A stretch of DNA of 64,000 nucleotides from Pantoea nemavictus (GTDB lineage Bacteria > Pseudomonadota > Gammaproteobacteria > Enterobacterales > Enterobacteriaceae): assembly GCF_037479095.1 (NCBI RefSeq), contig NZ_JBBGZW010000001.1, forward strand, positions 310,001 to 374,000, given 5' to 3'. The notes beneath the pieces are model-generated. The model searched no databases, was not told the DNA's origin, and worked only from the letters and a program-made list of their open reading frames with translations. This document shows positions 17,572 through 27,024 of the stretch, piece by piece. Position numbers and translations under genes: made by a program. The stretch's first letter is position 1. Each line of letters starts with the position of its first letter.

Positions 17572-19068
17572 TTATCCCTTGCGCAGCGGTAACGTGACGC
17601 TAACGCGCGTGCCGTGGGTGCAGGCGATCCCCAGCGAGCCGCCTAGCGCCGTCACGCGCTCGCGCATGCCGGCAAGGCCAAAACCTTGCTGCGGGGAACC
17701 CGCCGGCAGGCCGCAGCCGTCGTCTTCAATGACCAGCAGCAACCGCTCGTCCTGCAATGTGCCTTGCAGCGTCACCGCGCGGGCGCTGGCGTGTTTCACC
17801 ACATTATTGAGTCCTTCCTGACAGACACGAAACAGCGTGACGCGTTGCGCTTCACTGAGTCGTGCTTCGTCAATGTGCCAGTCGAGATGGCTGATGATGC
17901 CGTGCCCTTCCAGCTCCATTTCCCGCATCAGCGAGCGAATAGCCTGCTCCAGCGAGAGATCGTCCAACTGGCGCGGACGCAAGCGCCCCAGCAAACGACG
18001 CACGGAGTCGTAAATACCCAGCGACAGCTGCTCAATCAACATGCCACTCTGCTTGACGCCACTTTCCGGGCTGATGCGCTGCATGATCCCGGCCTGGGTG
18101 CGAATCGCGGTGATGGTTTGGCCGATATCATCGTGCAGTTCGCGCGCCACTTCGCGTCGTACGCTCTCTTCGGTCTCCAGCAAGCGTTCCGTCAGGCGGC
18201 GATTACGCAGCAACTCGGTTTGCAGCGACTGATTAAGTTCACGTAAACGCTGAATACCCGCGCCCAGCAGCAGCCCGGTAAGACTTTGCGCCAGCAGGGA
18301 GAGCAGCAGATCGACCGCGTGATCGTGCCAGGTTTGGCTGGCGATCAGGGCGATGGCGTTCATCAGTGTGGCGATTAGCGCGCCCTGCCAGCCGTAATGC
18401 CACGCCAGCGCGATAATCGGCAACGCCAGACAAAATGGCGTGAAGCGCGACAGCTCTGCCGGCAATCCAAGCTGCAACCATAGGCTGACGATAAACAGCA
18501 GCACATAACCAAACAGATGGCGCACGCGCCAGTTAACCGGCTGTCCGACCAGCGAAGGGCCGAGCGGCTGCCAGCGGGTGCTGGTGAGGTAGTGCCAGAT
18601 CACCAAACAGGTGGGTGCCACGGTCAGCGCGCCAGTCAGCGTGAGCAGCACCGCATTCAATGCTGCTGGCTGTGCGATCCACGGCAAGGCTTGCAGTAGC
18701 GCCGCGCACACCATCGCTCCACCCTGCCACAGCAAAGTGTGCCAATCGCGTTGATGACGATAACGGGAGATCAATGCCACCGGCAGCAGTGTTAATAAGC
18801 TTCCGAGCATCAGCAGCGGCAGATGCGCCAGCGCCACTTCGCGGGATAACCCATACAGCATCAACCACTCGGCACCGAGCAGCACCGGCCAATAGGCGCG
18901 TGGGCACTGCAACATCAAACCCAGGCGCAGGCCAAAGGGAAACAGCAACACCGCCAGCTCAGGACGATCCGCCAGATGCAGGCTGATGCTCCACAGGCAA
19001 AACCACGCGGCGGAGAAGATACAAAAACTGGCGATGACGGCAATCAGCCGAGAAAAGAGTGGCTGCAT
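17572..19068 (-). CDS. uhpB: Sensor histidine kinase UhpB
   Basis: A 498-residue inner-membrane kinase. The first 270 residues form a MASE1-like block of about eight membrane helices. The HisKA_3 segment is [12 protein letters not shown] with phospho-accepting His312, and the ATPase domain carries NNVVKHA and DDGCGLP. It phosphorylates UhpA when UhpC senses external sugar phosphate. The uhpA stop and uhpB start share TAATG. Confidence 0.96.
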   Translation of the reverse strand: MQPLFSRLIAVIASFCIFSAAWFCLWSISLHLADRPELAVLLFPFGLRLGLMLQCPRAYWPVLLGAEWLMLYGLSREVALAHLPLLMLGSLLTLLPVALISRYRHQRDWHTLLWQGGAMVCAALLQALPWIAQPAALNAVLLTLTGALTVAPTCLVIWHYLTSTRWQPLGPSLVGQPVNWRVRHLFGYVLLFIVSLWLQLGLPAELSRFTPFCLALPIIALAWHYGWQGALIATLMNAIALIASQTWHDHAVDLLLSLLAQSLTGLLLGAGIQRLRELNQSLQTELLRNRRLTERLLETEESVRREVARELHDDIGQTITAIRTQAGIMQRISPESGVKQSGMLIEQLSLGIYDSVRRLLGRLRPRQLDDLSLEQAIRSLMREMELEGHGIISHLDWHIDEARLSEAQRVTLFRVCQEGLNNVVKHASARAVTLQGTLQDERLLLVIEDDGCGLPAGSPQQGFGLAGMRERVTALGGSLGIACTHGTRVSVTLPLRKG

Positions 19069-19658
19069 TACCAGCCATCAAACATGCGGCGCGCCAGTTC
19101 AACGTCGTTACTGACATTGAGTTTTTCCAGCAAATTGGCGCGATGAACGTGAACGGTTTTCGGCGACAGGCCGAGTTCGGCAGCGATCTCTTTCACCGCT
19201 AAGCCTTGCGCCAGTTTCTCCGCCACCTGACGTTCGCGTTTGGTAAGCGGATCCTGCCGTGCCGAGGCAAGCTTGATGGCGATATCGGGCGTTAGGTAGC
19301 AGCCGCCTTTGGCCACGGTATACACCGCCGCGATCAGTTCATCGGGGCTGCAACGTTTGGAGAGAAAACCGCGCGCGCCGGCGTTGAGCGCCTGCTCCAC
19401 CAGCGCCGGACTGTCGTGCACCGACAGCATGATGGTCGCCATACCTTTCGGCAGCTGGCTCAATAACTCCAGCCCGGAAATATCCGGCATCGAGATATCG
19501 CAGATGCACACCTGCACGCCGCGCCCCGGTAGTTGATTAAGGGCTTCGCGCCCGGAACCGCATTCGGCAACAACCTGAAAATCCGGTTCCAGCCCGAGTA
19601 ATTGGGCAAAACCTGAACGGACAATCATGTGATCGTCGATGAGCGCGATGGTGGTCAT
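19068..19658 (-). CDS. uhpA: Response regulator UhpA
   Basis: A 196-residue NarL/LuxR-type regulator, identical in length to E. coli UhpA. The receiver domain shows the acidic pair DD (8-9), phospho-Asp54 (CICDISMPD) and the conserved Lys in FLSKRC. The C-terminal HTH is [22 protein letters not shown] followed by [12 protein letters not shown]. When phosphorylated it activates uhpT. Confidence 0.97.
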   Translation of the reverse strand: MTTIALIDDHMIVRSGFAQLLGLEPDFQVVAECGSGREALNQLPGRGVQVCICDISMPDISGLELLSQLPKGMATIMLSVHDSPALVEQALNAGARGFLSKRCSPDELIAAVYTVAKGGCYLTPDIAIKLASARQDPLTKRERQVAEKLAQGLAVKEIAAELGLSPKTVHVHRANLLEKLNVSNDVELARRMFDGW

Positions 19659-19774
19659 AAGGTTTCCTGGCGGCGAAAAAACGCGCTTACCTTAGCGATA
19701 AGCCGGAGAAGCTTCAAGCGGATTGGGTAGGAATGGTGCAGTAGATTACGCTGCTACAGATGGTGCAGACTTGC

Positions 19775-19798
19775 GGTCGCCATGAATGGCGACCCTAC
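19775..19798. repeat. Short palindromic intergenic repeat
   Basis: GGTCGCCATGAATGGCGACC followed by CTAC, the reverse-orientation form of the GTAGGGTCGCC unit, in the gap between uhpA and the downstream lipoprotein gene. Confidence 0.75.
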
Positions 19799-19817
19799 GA
19801 TGTACCGGCCGTGCGTT

Positions 19818-20183
19818 TCACTTTTGTGGCGCGAAATGTAATACCGGATGCGTTATCAGCCGATGAATTTCCTGGGACGGTGGCTCAGGGAATTGAGCGT
19901 TTTTGGCGGCTTCCATAGCGGCAGTACATAAGCCGATATCGCCGGTTAATACATGGATATCCGTCAGTTGTCCTTTGTCATCCAAATCAAGTCGCACATC
20001 ACACGTTTTGCCTGCAAAGGTATCGACATCAAATAACTGCGTCGTGATGGCATAGTTGATTCCGGCGATATAGCTGTTGAGATCGGTCACAACCGGCGGC
20101 GGTGGCACGACCACATGAGTACGTGGATGTTTTGCGGTGGTACAACCGGATAACAACAGCATAGCGAAGAGGAAAATACGCAT
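19818..20183 (-). CDS. Lipoprotein with TolA C-terminal-like domain
   Basis: A 121-residue predicted lipoprotein. The signal sequence MRIFLFAMLLLSGC has a lipobox at Cys14, followed by a short Pro-rich linker (VVVPPPPVV). A domain resembling TolA domain III follows: INYAITTQLFDVDTFAGKTC, VRLDLDDKGQLTDIHVLTGD, LCTAAMEAAKNAQFPEPP, and a closing LHFAPQK. The two cysteines (in GKTC and GLC) match the disulfide-forming pair of that family. It has no TonB-system partner nearby and lies directly downstream of fliC behind a terminator. The start was chosen for the lipoprotein signal; the frame is open upstream into fliC. Function unknown. Confidence 0.75.
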   Translation of the reverse strand: MRIFLFAMLLLSGCTTAKHPRTHVVVPPPPVVTDLNSYIAGINYAITTQLFDVDTFAGKTCDVRLDLDDKGQLTDIHVLTGDIGLCTAAMEAAKNAQFPEPPSQEIHRLITHPVLHFAPQK

Positions 20184-20246
20184 TAAACACGTCCTGTGAA
20201 GCGGGAGGATGCTGAGTATAACTGCTTGCGCATAATATGCAGATAT

Positions 20247-20273
20247 AAAAAAACCCCGCCGAAGCGGGGTTTG
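20247..20273 (-). terminator. fliC terminator
   Basis: ACCCCGC / GCGGGGT stem with a TTTTTTT tract on the minus strand, 23 bases past the flagellin stop codon. Confidence 0.9.
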
Positions 20274-20295
20274 ATAAGCAAGGAGCTTAGAGCGA

Positions 20296-22104
20296 TTAGC
20301 CCTGCAGCAGAGACAGAACCTGCTGTGGAACCTGGTTAGCTTTAGCCAACACTGAGTTACCCGCCTGCTGGATGATCTGTGCTTTAGACATGTTTGAAAC
20401 TTCAACCGCGTAGTCAGCATCCTGAATACGAGACTGTGCTTCAGACAGGTTAGTGGTGGTGTTGTTCAGGTTAGTTACCGCTGAATCCAGACGGTTCTGG
20501 ATCGCACCCAAGCTTGAACGGAACTTATCGATGCTGCTGATAGCGTCGTCCAGCGCTTTCAGTGGATCTGCAGTGGTTGCTGCAGTGGTTGCTGCATCAG
20601 TGGTGAATTTGCCAGCTGCGTCTTTAAAGATAGCTTTGCCAGAGCCGTTGGTTACAGAACCGTCTTTCTGCAGGAAGATTTCCTGTTCATTGCTGGTTGT
20701 AAGAGTACCGTCGGCTTTAGTGAAAGCAGCACTGAAATTGGTGCCATCGGCAGTAGTTTTAACAGTGCCATTTGCAGCAACTTGAATATCACCGACTGTC
20801 GTAGTAGCACCGTCACCAGCAACATCAATGGTGTAAGCTACACCTTTAGTAGCCGACTGCAGAGCATCAGCGCTGATTCGTGCATTAGTCACAGTAATCG
20901 CACCAGCAACTCCAGTTGCAGGCTCTGTAGCAGCGGCGGTGTCACCAGCTAAATGAATTGTTGCCCCATCTGCAGTAGTAATATCAACAGGAACAGCCAC
21001 AGCAGCGGTTGTAGCGTCAGCAGCAGCACTGTGGTTTTTGGTTAAACCATCTAAGGTTGCCAGATTTGCGTTTGTCAGACCGGCGCTGTTCTGAGTCAGG
21101 TTACCAGTAGAATCGATATACAGAGCGGAGCCATCTTTAGCGGTGATTTTACCATCACTTGCCAGGTTTACATCAACAGAAGAGTTACCAATTTTTACGC
21201 TCAAGCTCGCAGTATCACCCGCTTTAGGCGTCAGGAACGATTGGAGCTTAGCGCTATTGCTTTGCGTTGTAGCATCAGCTGCATTGATTGTTCCAGTATA
21301 GGTAAAGTCATTAGTATCTTTTTGATAGGTATAGCTGTTAGTTGCTACTGAGTCGAAGCCAGTCGTAATAACCGCAGTAGCTTTTGCTCCATCGCTTAAA
21401 CCTGCGAATACATTAGCAACAGTTGATTCTTTCAATCCCGCGCTTACAGTGTACTTAGTAACACCATTTCCATCTTCGGTAGGAGCAGCAATAGTAGCGC
21501 CAGCTGCTGTAGTATCAAGTTGAGCAGCAGTAAGGTCAGCTTTAGTTGCTGCAGTATTCGCTACTGAACCAGAACCGTTTACGTTGAAGCCAGTCAGGCC
21601 CAAAGTAGAAGAATCGATTTTTTTCAGGTCAATAGTGATAGTTTCACCATCGTTAGAACCAACCTGAATTTTCATTGAGCCGTCTTTCGCCAGCACGTTC
21701 ACGCCGTTGAAAGTAGTCTGACCGGATACGCGGTCGATTTCGTCCAGACGGGATTTGATTTCGTCCTGAATTGAGTCCAGGTCAGACTGGCTATTGGTGC
21801 CGTTCTGAGACTGTACGGTCAGTTCACGAACACGTTGTAAGTTGTTGTTGATTTCTGACAGCGCGCCTTCAGTGGTCTGCGCTGCTGAGATGCCGTCGTT
21901 GGCGTTACGCGCTGCCTGAGTCAGGCCGTTGATGTTTGACTGGAAGCGGTTAGCAATGGCCTGGCCCGCTGCGTCATCTTTAGCGCTGTTAATACGAAGA
22001 CCAGAAGACAGACGCTCGATTGAAGAAGACAGAGCAGACTGGTTTTTGTTGATGTTGTTCTGAGTGATCAGCGAGAGGCTGTTGGTATTAATGACTTGGG
22101 CCAT
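20296..22104 (-). CDS. fliC: Flagellin FliC
   Basis: A 602-residue filament subunit exported by the flagellar system. The conserved N-terminal D0/D1 block is AQVINTNSLSLITQNNINKNQ to about residue 175, and the conserved C-terminus starts near residue 505 and ends VPQQVLSLLQG. The roughly 330 residues between are variable surface-exposed D2/D3 sequence, rich in Ala, Thr, Asp and Lys. The long middle makes it larger than typical 500-residue flagellins. The start at 22104 is fixed by the conserved MAQVINTN; an in-frame ATG 21 bases upstream is ignored. Driven by a sigma-28 promoter. Confidence 0.97.
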   Translation of the reverse strand: MAQVINTNSLSLITQNNINKNQSALSSSIERLSSGLRINSAKDDAAGQAIANRFQSNINGLTQAARNANDGISAAQTTEGALSEINNNLQRVRELTVQSQNGTNSQSDLDSIQDEIKSRLDEIDRVSGQTTFNGVNVLAKDGSMKIQVGSNDGETITIDLKKIDSSTLGLTGFNVNGSGSVANTAATKADLTAAQLDTTAAGATIAAPTEDGNGVTKYTVSAGLKESTVANVFAGLSDGAKATAVITTGFDSVATNSYTYQKDTNDFTYTGTINAADATTQSNSAKLQSFLTPKAGDTASLSVKIGNSSVDVNLASDGKITAKDGSALYIDSTGNLTQNSAGLTNANLATLDGLTKNHSAAADATTAAVAVPVDITTADGATIHLAGDTAAATEPATGVAGAITVTNARISADALQSATKGVAYTIDVAGDGATTTVGDIQVAANGTVKTTADGTNFSAAFTKADGTLTTSNEQEIFLQKDGSVTNGSGKAIFKDAAGKFTTDAATTAATTADPLKALDDAISSIDKFRSSLGAIQNRLDSAVTNLNNTTTNLSEAQSRIQDADYAVEVSNMSKAQIIQQAGNSVLAKANQVPQQVLSLLQG

Positions 22105-22180
22105 GATAATTTTCCTGTTAATCAAGTCTTTCGGTTAAGGTGTGGGCTTCAACCCGCCGGCTTCAGCGCCGTCAATGTTG

Positions 22181-22207
22181 TTATCGTCTGCCCTTAAACA
22201 ACCTTTA
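22181..22207 (-). promoter_or_regulatory. Sigma-28 promoter of fliC
   Basis: Minus strand reads TAAA, 15 bases, GACGATAA, one mismatch in the -10 element. It lies 77 bases before the flagellin start. The divergent fliD promoter is about 165 bases away in the same 337-base intergenic region. Confidence 0.75.
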
Positions 22208-22371
22208 GAATTTTTTTAGGACCAGGTGAAAATTTTTCCCTTCAACCTGTCACGCTAATGGTTATCGCCACCCTGCCGCACTTCTTTAGACTTAATTAAC
22301 GAATTTTCTAGCAGTCGAAATACCCTTCTATATAGCGCTTATTTACCTCATTACACTAAGGCAAATAATTC

Positions 22372-22398
22372 TAAACTTTAGTTATTAAAGGCCGATAA
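22372..22398 (+). promoter_or_regulatory. Sigma-28 promoter of fliDST
   Basis: TAAA, 15 bases, GCCGATAA: a perfect FliA consensus 43 bases upstream of fliD. Confidence 0.85.
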
Positions 22399-22441
22399 CC
22401 CAGGTATTCAAAATCCGTGTCGACCATATAAAGGAAAAAGC

Positions 22442-23866
22442 ATGGCTACTATTTCTACCCTCGGTATCGGTTCAGGCCTCGATTTAAGTACCATTCTGGA
22501 TAACTTGAGTACCGCAGAAAAAGCGTCATTAACGCCGATCTCCAATCAGCAGAGCGCCTATACCGCGAAGCTGAGCGCCTACGGCACCTTGTCGAGCGCG
22601 TTAACCACATTTCAGTCTGCTAACACGGCATTAAACAGCGCGGATTTGTTTACCGCCACCAGTGCAGCCAGCAGCACCACTGCATTCAGCGCCACCACGT
22701 CTGGCAGCACCATCGCCGGTAAATACAGCATTAGTGTTACGCAGCTGGCACAGGCGCAGACGCTGACTTCCGGCGTACAGACCAGCAACACCACTGCGCT
22801 GGGTAGCTCCGATGCCAGCCGTACGTTGTCGATCAAACTGGCTGACGGCACCAGCAAAGATATTACGCTAACCAGCGCTCAAACTTCGCTGACCGGCATG
22901 CGTGATGCGATAAATAGCGCCGGAGCGGGTGTAAGCGCCAGTATTATCAAAAGCGGTGATGGTGAATACCGCCTGTCGCTTACCGCGTCAAAAACCGGTG
23001 AAGCCAATGCAGTCTCTTCAATAACTGTAACTGGCGATGACACACTGCAGGGAATTGTCGGTTTTGATAAAGACAAAACCGACGCTGATAATCCGATGGA
23101 CGTCAGCGTTAAGGCGCAAGATGCCGAATTAACAGTTAACAATGTCCCGATTACCAGCAGCAGCAACACCATTAGTGATGCGCTGGAAGGCATTACACTA
23201 AATCTGAATGATGTCACCAGCGGTAATCAGTCGCTGACCATTACCCAGGATTCGTCCAAAGCCACCACCGCCATCACCAACTTTGTTAATGCCTACAATA
23301 CGCTGCTGGACCAGTTCAACAGCCTGACAAAATACACTGCGGTCGATGTGGGTGCGGATACCCAAGACACCAGTAATGGCGCGCTGCTTGGCGACAGTAC
23401 CTTGCGTACCATTCAGACGCAGATCAAGAGCTTGCTGACCAATACTTCCAGCTCATCGAGCTTCAAAACCCTGGCGCAAATTGGTATCACTACCGATCCA
23501 ACAACCGGCGAGCTGTCGTTGGATGCTGATAAGTTAAAAACCCAACTGACCAGCGATCCTTCGGGTGTTAAAGAGATGATTGTGGGAGACGGGAAAACCA
23601 CCGGTATCACCACCAAACTGGCGACCAACCTGACCAGCTGGCTTTCATCTACCGGTAGCATTCAGTCAGCGAAGGATGGTGTCAGCAAGACGCTGAATAA
23701 CCTGACCGAGCAATACAACAACATGAATACGCGCATCAACAATCTGATTGCGCGTTACAAAGCACAGTTTACTCAACTCGACGTCACCATGAGTTCACTG
23801 AACAGCACCAGCGATTACCTGACGCAGCAGTTCGACAATATGACCTCGAGCAGCAGTTCTAAATAG
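22442..23866 (+). CDS. fliD: Filament cap protein FliD (HAP2)
   Basis: A 474-residue hook-associated protein that caps the growing filament and guides flagellin insertion. The N-terminal FliD_N segment is ISTLGIGSGLDLSTILDNL, and the C-terminal coiled segment (GSIQSAKDGVSKTLNNLTEQ, YKAQFTQLDVTMSSLNSTSDYL) is typical. It is Ser/Thr-rich with no signal peptide, as it is exported through the flagellar channel. First gene of fliDST. Confidence 0.96.
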   Translation: MATISTLGIGSGLDLSTILDNLSTAEKASLTPISNQQSAYTAKLSAYGTLSSALTTFQSANTALNSADLFTATSAASSTTAFSATTSGSTIAGKYSISVTQLAQAQTLTSGVQTSNTTALGSSDASRTLSIKLADGTSKDITLTSAQTSLTGMRDAINSAGAGVSASIIKSGDGEYRLSLTASKTGEANAVSSITVTGDDTLQGIVGFDKDKTDADNPMDVSVKAQDAELTVNNVPITSSSNTISDALEGITLNLNDVTSGNQSLTITQDSSKATTAITNFVNAYNTLLDQFNSLTKYTAVDVGADTQDTSNGALLGDSTLRTIQTQIKSLLTNTSSSSSFKTLAQIGITTDPTTGELSLDADKLKTQLTSDPSGVKEMIVGDGKTTGITTKLATNLTSWLSSTGSIQSAKDGVSKTLNNLTEQYNNMNTRINNLIARYKAQFTQLDVTMSSLNSTSDYLTQQFDNMTSSSSSK

Positions 23867-23878
23867 TAAGGAGTGACC

Positions 23879-24286
23879 ATGTATAGCGCTACAGGCACCC
23901 AAGCCTACGCAAAAATCGGGGTGGAGAGCTCAGTGATGAGCGCCAATCAACAGCAGCTGATTACCTTGCTGTTTGACGGTGCGATCAGCGCACTGGTCCG
24001 CGCCCGCCTGTTTATGCAGGACAACAATATCCAGGGAAAAGGTAACTCGATTTCCAAGGCCATTAACATCATCGAAGGCGGACTGAAACAGGGCCTCGAT
24101 GAGCAAGCAGGCGATGACCTTACCGACAACCTGTTAGGCCTTTACGCCTATATGGTTCGCCGTCTGGTTCAGGCTAATCTGCGTAATGATGTCGAAGCCC
24201 TCGAAGAAGTTGAAGGTCTTCTGCGCAATATTGCTGATGCCTGGAAAGAAGTCGTACAACCTCAACACCTTCAGGACGCCGTTTAA
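23879..24286 (+). CDS. fliS: Flagellin chaperone FliS
   Basis: A 135-residue helical chaperone that binds the C-terminus of FliC before export. [21 protein letters not shown] and [20 protein letters not shown] are diagnostic. The ATG at 23879 follows AAGGAG and gives the standard N-terminus; a GTG two codons upstream is not needed. Its stop overlaps the fliT start (TAATG). Confidence 0.96.
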   Translation: MYSATGTQAYAKIGVESSVMSANQQQLITLLFDGAISALVRARLFMQDNNIQGKGNSISKAINIIEGGLKQGLDEQAGDDLTDNLLGLYAYMVRRLVQANLRNDVEALEEVEGLLRNIADAWKEVVQPQHLQDAV

Positions 24287-24639
24287 TGAACATTGCACCG
24301 CCACTGATCACCGTTTACCAACAGTTACTCGACCTCAGCCATGGAATGCTGCGTTTGGCAGCAGACGGCGAATGGGATGATTTGATTACCAAGGAAGTGG
24401 ATTATGTCAGTGCGGTGCAAAGACTGGCGCAAACAACCGAAGCCGCCGCACCGTCGCGCCAGCTGCAAGAGCAGCTGCGTCCGGTGTTACGCCATATCCT
24501 CGATAATGAGAGCGAAGTGAAGCGTCTGCTGCAACTGCGTATGGATGAGCTGACGCAGCTGGTGGGGCAATCATCGATGCAGAAATCGGTGATGAGCGCG
24601 TACGGTAAGCAAGGTAGCGTGTATTTGCCGCAGGGTTGA
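24286..24639 (+). CDS. fliT: FliD chaperone / FlhDC inhibitor FliT
   Basis: A 117-residue helical protein. It holds FliD for export and, once free, inhibits FlhDC to shut down class 2 transcription. [31 protein letters not shown] matches the family. It is coupled to fliS by a one-base overlap and closed by a strong terminator. Confidence 0.94.
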   Translation: MNIAPPLITVYQQLLDLSHGMLRLAADGEWDDLITKEVDYVSAVQRLAQTTEAAAPSRQLQEQLRPVLRHILDNESEVKRLLQLRMDELTQLVGQSSMQKSVMSAYGKQGSVYLPQG

Positions 24640-24660
24640 TTAGTTGCGATGTATTGCATG

Positions 24661-24700
24661 AAAAAAGGGTGAGAAGGTTATCTTCTCACCCTTTTTTTCC
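24661..24700 (+). terminator. Terminator after fliT
   Basis: AAGGGTGAGAAG / CTTCTCACCCTT inverted arms followed by TTTTT; the A-run on the left makes it potentially bidirectional and useful to yedD as well. Confidence 0.85.
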
Positions 24701-24707
24701 CGATTTT

Positions 24708-24770
24708 CAGGTCACCATAAATGGCGACCCTACGGGCAGAATATGTAGGGTCGCCATTTATGGTGACCTG
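24708..24770. repeat. Perfect inverted pair of 26-base palindromic units
   Basis: Unit one (24708-24733) begins CAGGTCACCATAAATGGCG and ends ACCCTAC. Unit two (24745-24770) is its exact reverse complement, beginning GTAGGGTCGCCATTTATGG and ending TGACCTG. An 11-base spacer separates them. Each unit is itself an imperfect palindrome, so the region could form a long stem or a cruciform between fliT and yedD. Confidence 0.85.
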
Positions 24771-24774
24771 AGGA

Positions 24775-25248
24775 TTATTGTGCCGGTTTAGACGACACCG
24801 AAACCGGCTGCATAATCTGCGGTTCGATATCCTGAATGACTCGCGCATTCGGATTGGCGGCAACTTCGTCCAGCGCCTGCTGGCACTCAACGGTTGGGCG
24901 ATCCACTTTACGCAGGCGTAAACCGTCGTAACGCAGCTCACCGCTCTCCAGCTTCAGCGGCATCACGCGCACCTGACGCGTCACGTTGACCCAATCATCG
25001 CCCAGGCGCGTTAATTTGCCCGGTTTAGCAATTACGCGCTGCCACTGGCGGCAATCCAGCGTATCGCCTTCGGCACTGATAATCAGGCTGCCCATCGCCT
25101 GCTTGCTGATCAACTTGCTTTGCGGGCCAACGGTTTGCCAGTTGCCCTGCAGTTCCAGCGGTGCCGGGGTTTTCACGGCCTGGTCATAATTGCTGATCTG
25201 CGCACAACCACTCAACGCCAGCGCGGCCAGTATCATCCACTTTTTCAT
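24775..25248 (-). CDS. yedD: YedD-like lipoprotein
   Basis: A 157-residue lipoprotein with lipobox LALSGC (Cys15). The segment LQGNWQTVGPQSKLISKQAMGSLIIS followed by EGDTLDCRQWQRVIAKPGKL and VDRPTVEC matches E. coli YedD. It is about 20 residues longer at the C-terminus. It sits next to fliDST as in E. coli. Function unknown; probably outer-membrane anchored and periplasmic. Confidence 0.88.
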   Translation of the reverse strand: MKKWMILAALALSGCAQISNYDQAVKTPAPLELQGNWQTVGPQSKLISKQAMGSLIISAEGDTLDCRQWQRVIAKPGKLTRLGDDWVNVTRQVRVMPLKLESGELRYDGLRLRKVDRPTVECQQALDEVAANPNARVIQDIEPQIMQPVSVSSKPAQ

Positions 25249-25362
25249 TCTCGTTCCCTACACTCGCATCAATGGCGGCTACGTTATAATTTTTCCCGTC
25301 AGTTGCGCAAGGTATCTGCGGTATGCCGCGCGTTTTTCCCCGCAGCGTACGCCATAAAAAAC

Positions 25363-25389
25363 TCAAGCCGCTCATTAATGCGCCGATAA
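25363..25389 (+). promoter_or_regulatory. Sigma-28 promoter of the chemoreceptor/binding-protein operon
   Basis: TCAA, 15 bases, GCCGATAA with a perfect -10, 79 bases upstream of the chemoreceptor start. Confidence 0.7.
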
Positions 25390-25468
25390 CTCATCCTGGA
25401 GTTAACGGATCTGCACAAAATAATAATTACCCACTACACACTTCATCTTCGTTACGGAGAACACCGTT

Positions 25469-27013
25469 ATGCGATTAACCCTTCGCGCGCGCCTGACATC
25501 GATTGTCGGCCTGCTGTGCATTTTACTGATTGTTGCCGCCATCTGGGGAATCATCGGACTGCGTGCCGCCGACCAGCGGGCGCAAAATGCCTACCAGAAT
25601 GAGCTGTTACCGCTGCAATACTCGTCCCGCCTGTACCGCATGGTGCAGGAACAATCCTCTACCCTGTTTGATGCCCTGCGCTACTGGACCGACAGCAGCG
25701 AAGTGGAGAAACGTCTGGCACGCATTGCGCACTACGGCGAACAGATTGCGAAAGATCGTCAAACCTGGCAGCAACTGTCGTTTGATGCGCAAACCAAGCC
25801 GCTGAGCCAGCAATTTATTACCCACCTCGACGGCTGGCAAATGGCGTTGAAAGAGGCCGGCGAACTGCTGAAAAGCGGCAATCCTTCGGCGGCATTAGTG
25901 GTGATTGAAACCCGCCTGCGCAGCGGCAGCCAGCTGCTGCAGCAGGATATTGACCAGCTGGATGCGCTGATGCGCCAGCACGCAGAACTCACCTATCAGC
26001 AAAGCAACAGCGATTACCAGCTGGCGCGCAATAGCCTGATCGTGATTCTGCTGGTCGGCCTGAGCGTGGCGCTGGTGTTCGGCTGGCTGTTGATCCGCTC
26101 AATTAATCGCTCGATTGGTCAGGCACGCGAACTCGCCGAGTCGATTGCGGCCGGTGAACTGAATCATGATATCGGTACCGTTTCGCGTGATGAGATGGGC
26201 GAACTGATGCAATCGCTCTTGCGCATGGACGTGCGTCTGGCCGAGATCGTGCGCGAAGTGGGCGAAAGCGCCAGCGCGCTCAGCGATGCCGCGCGTCAGA
26301 TGGCCGACGGCAATGATGATCTCTCTGAGCGTACCCATTCGCAGGCCAGTTCGCTGGAGCAAACCGCCGCCAGCATGGAGCAGATGACCGCCACGGTAAA
26401 ACATAACGCCGATAACGCCGCGCAGGCCAACGAACTGGCCACCGATGTGCGTCATCAGGCCGAACGCGGCAGCAGCGTGCTGCGTGATGCGGTCAGCGCG
26501 ATGGAGGAGATTGAATCCTCCAGCAAGCGTATCGCCGATATCAACCGGGTGATCGATGAAATTGCCTTCCAGACCAACCTGCTGGCGCTAAACGCGGCAG
26601 TTGAAGCGGCGCGTGCGGGTGAGCAAGGCCGTGGCTTTGCCGTAGTGGCCGCTGAAGTACGTCAGCTGGCGCAGCGATCTGCCGGTGCCGCGCACGAGAT
26701 TAAAGCGTTGATTGATGCCAGCGTCGGCAAGGTGGAAGCTGGCAGCGCGCTGGTGCAGCGTTCCGGGGCCATGTTGAATGACATCAATCACGGCGTGGCG
26801 CGCGTGGTGGATATCGTCGGCGAAATTGCCGTGGCCAGCCGTCAGCAATCCAGCGGCATTGAACAGGTCAATACTGCGGTGATCCAGATGGACGGCGCTA
26901 CGCAGCAGAACGCCTCGTTGGTGCAGGAAGCCAGCGCCGCCAGCCAAACCGTCAGTGAGCATGCTGGATTGCTGGTGGAGAAGATGGCCTTCTTCCGCCT
27001 GCAACAGCGCTAA
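25469..27013 (+). CDS. Methyl-accepting chemotaxis protein (4HB type), no pentapeptide
   Basis: A 514-residue transducer. It has TM1 near residues 10-30, a periplasmic four-helix-bundle sensor to about 190, TM2 about 190-210, HAMP to about 265 ([16 protein letters not shown]), and a canonical signalling hairpin with [20 protein letters not shown] and [20 protein letters not shown]. It ends FFRLQQR without the CheR-binding NWETF-type tail, so adaptation probably depends on a high-abundance receptor. It is followed 11 bases later by a periplasmic binding protein, suggesting it senses that protein loaded with ligand. Confidence 0.95.
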   Translation: MRLTLRARLTSIVGLLCILLIVAAIWGIIGLRAADQRAQNAYQNELLPLQYSSRLYRMVQEQSSTLFDALRYWTDSSEVEKRLARIAHYGEQIAKDRQTWQQLSFDAQTKPLSQQFITHLDGWQMALKEAGELLKSGNPSAALVVIETRLRSGSQLLQQDIDQLDALMRQHAELTYQQSNSDYQLARNSLIVILLVGLSVALVFGWLLIRSINRSIGQARELAESIAAGELNHDIGTVSRDEMGELMQSLLRMDVRLAEIVREVGESASALSDAARQMADGNDDLSERTHSQASSLEQTAASMEQMTATVKHNADNAAQANELATDVRHQAERGSSVLRDAVSAMEEIESSSKRIADINRVIDEIAFQTNLLALNAAVEAARAGEQGRGFAVVAAEVRQLAQRSAGAAHEIKALIDASVGKVEAGSALVQRSGAMLNDINHGVARVVDIVGEIAVASRQQSSGIEQVNTAVIQMDGATQQNASLVQEASAASQTVSEHAGLLVEKMAFFRLQQR

Positions 27014-27024
27014 GGAGCGACATC

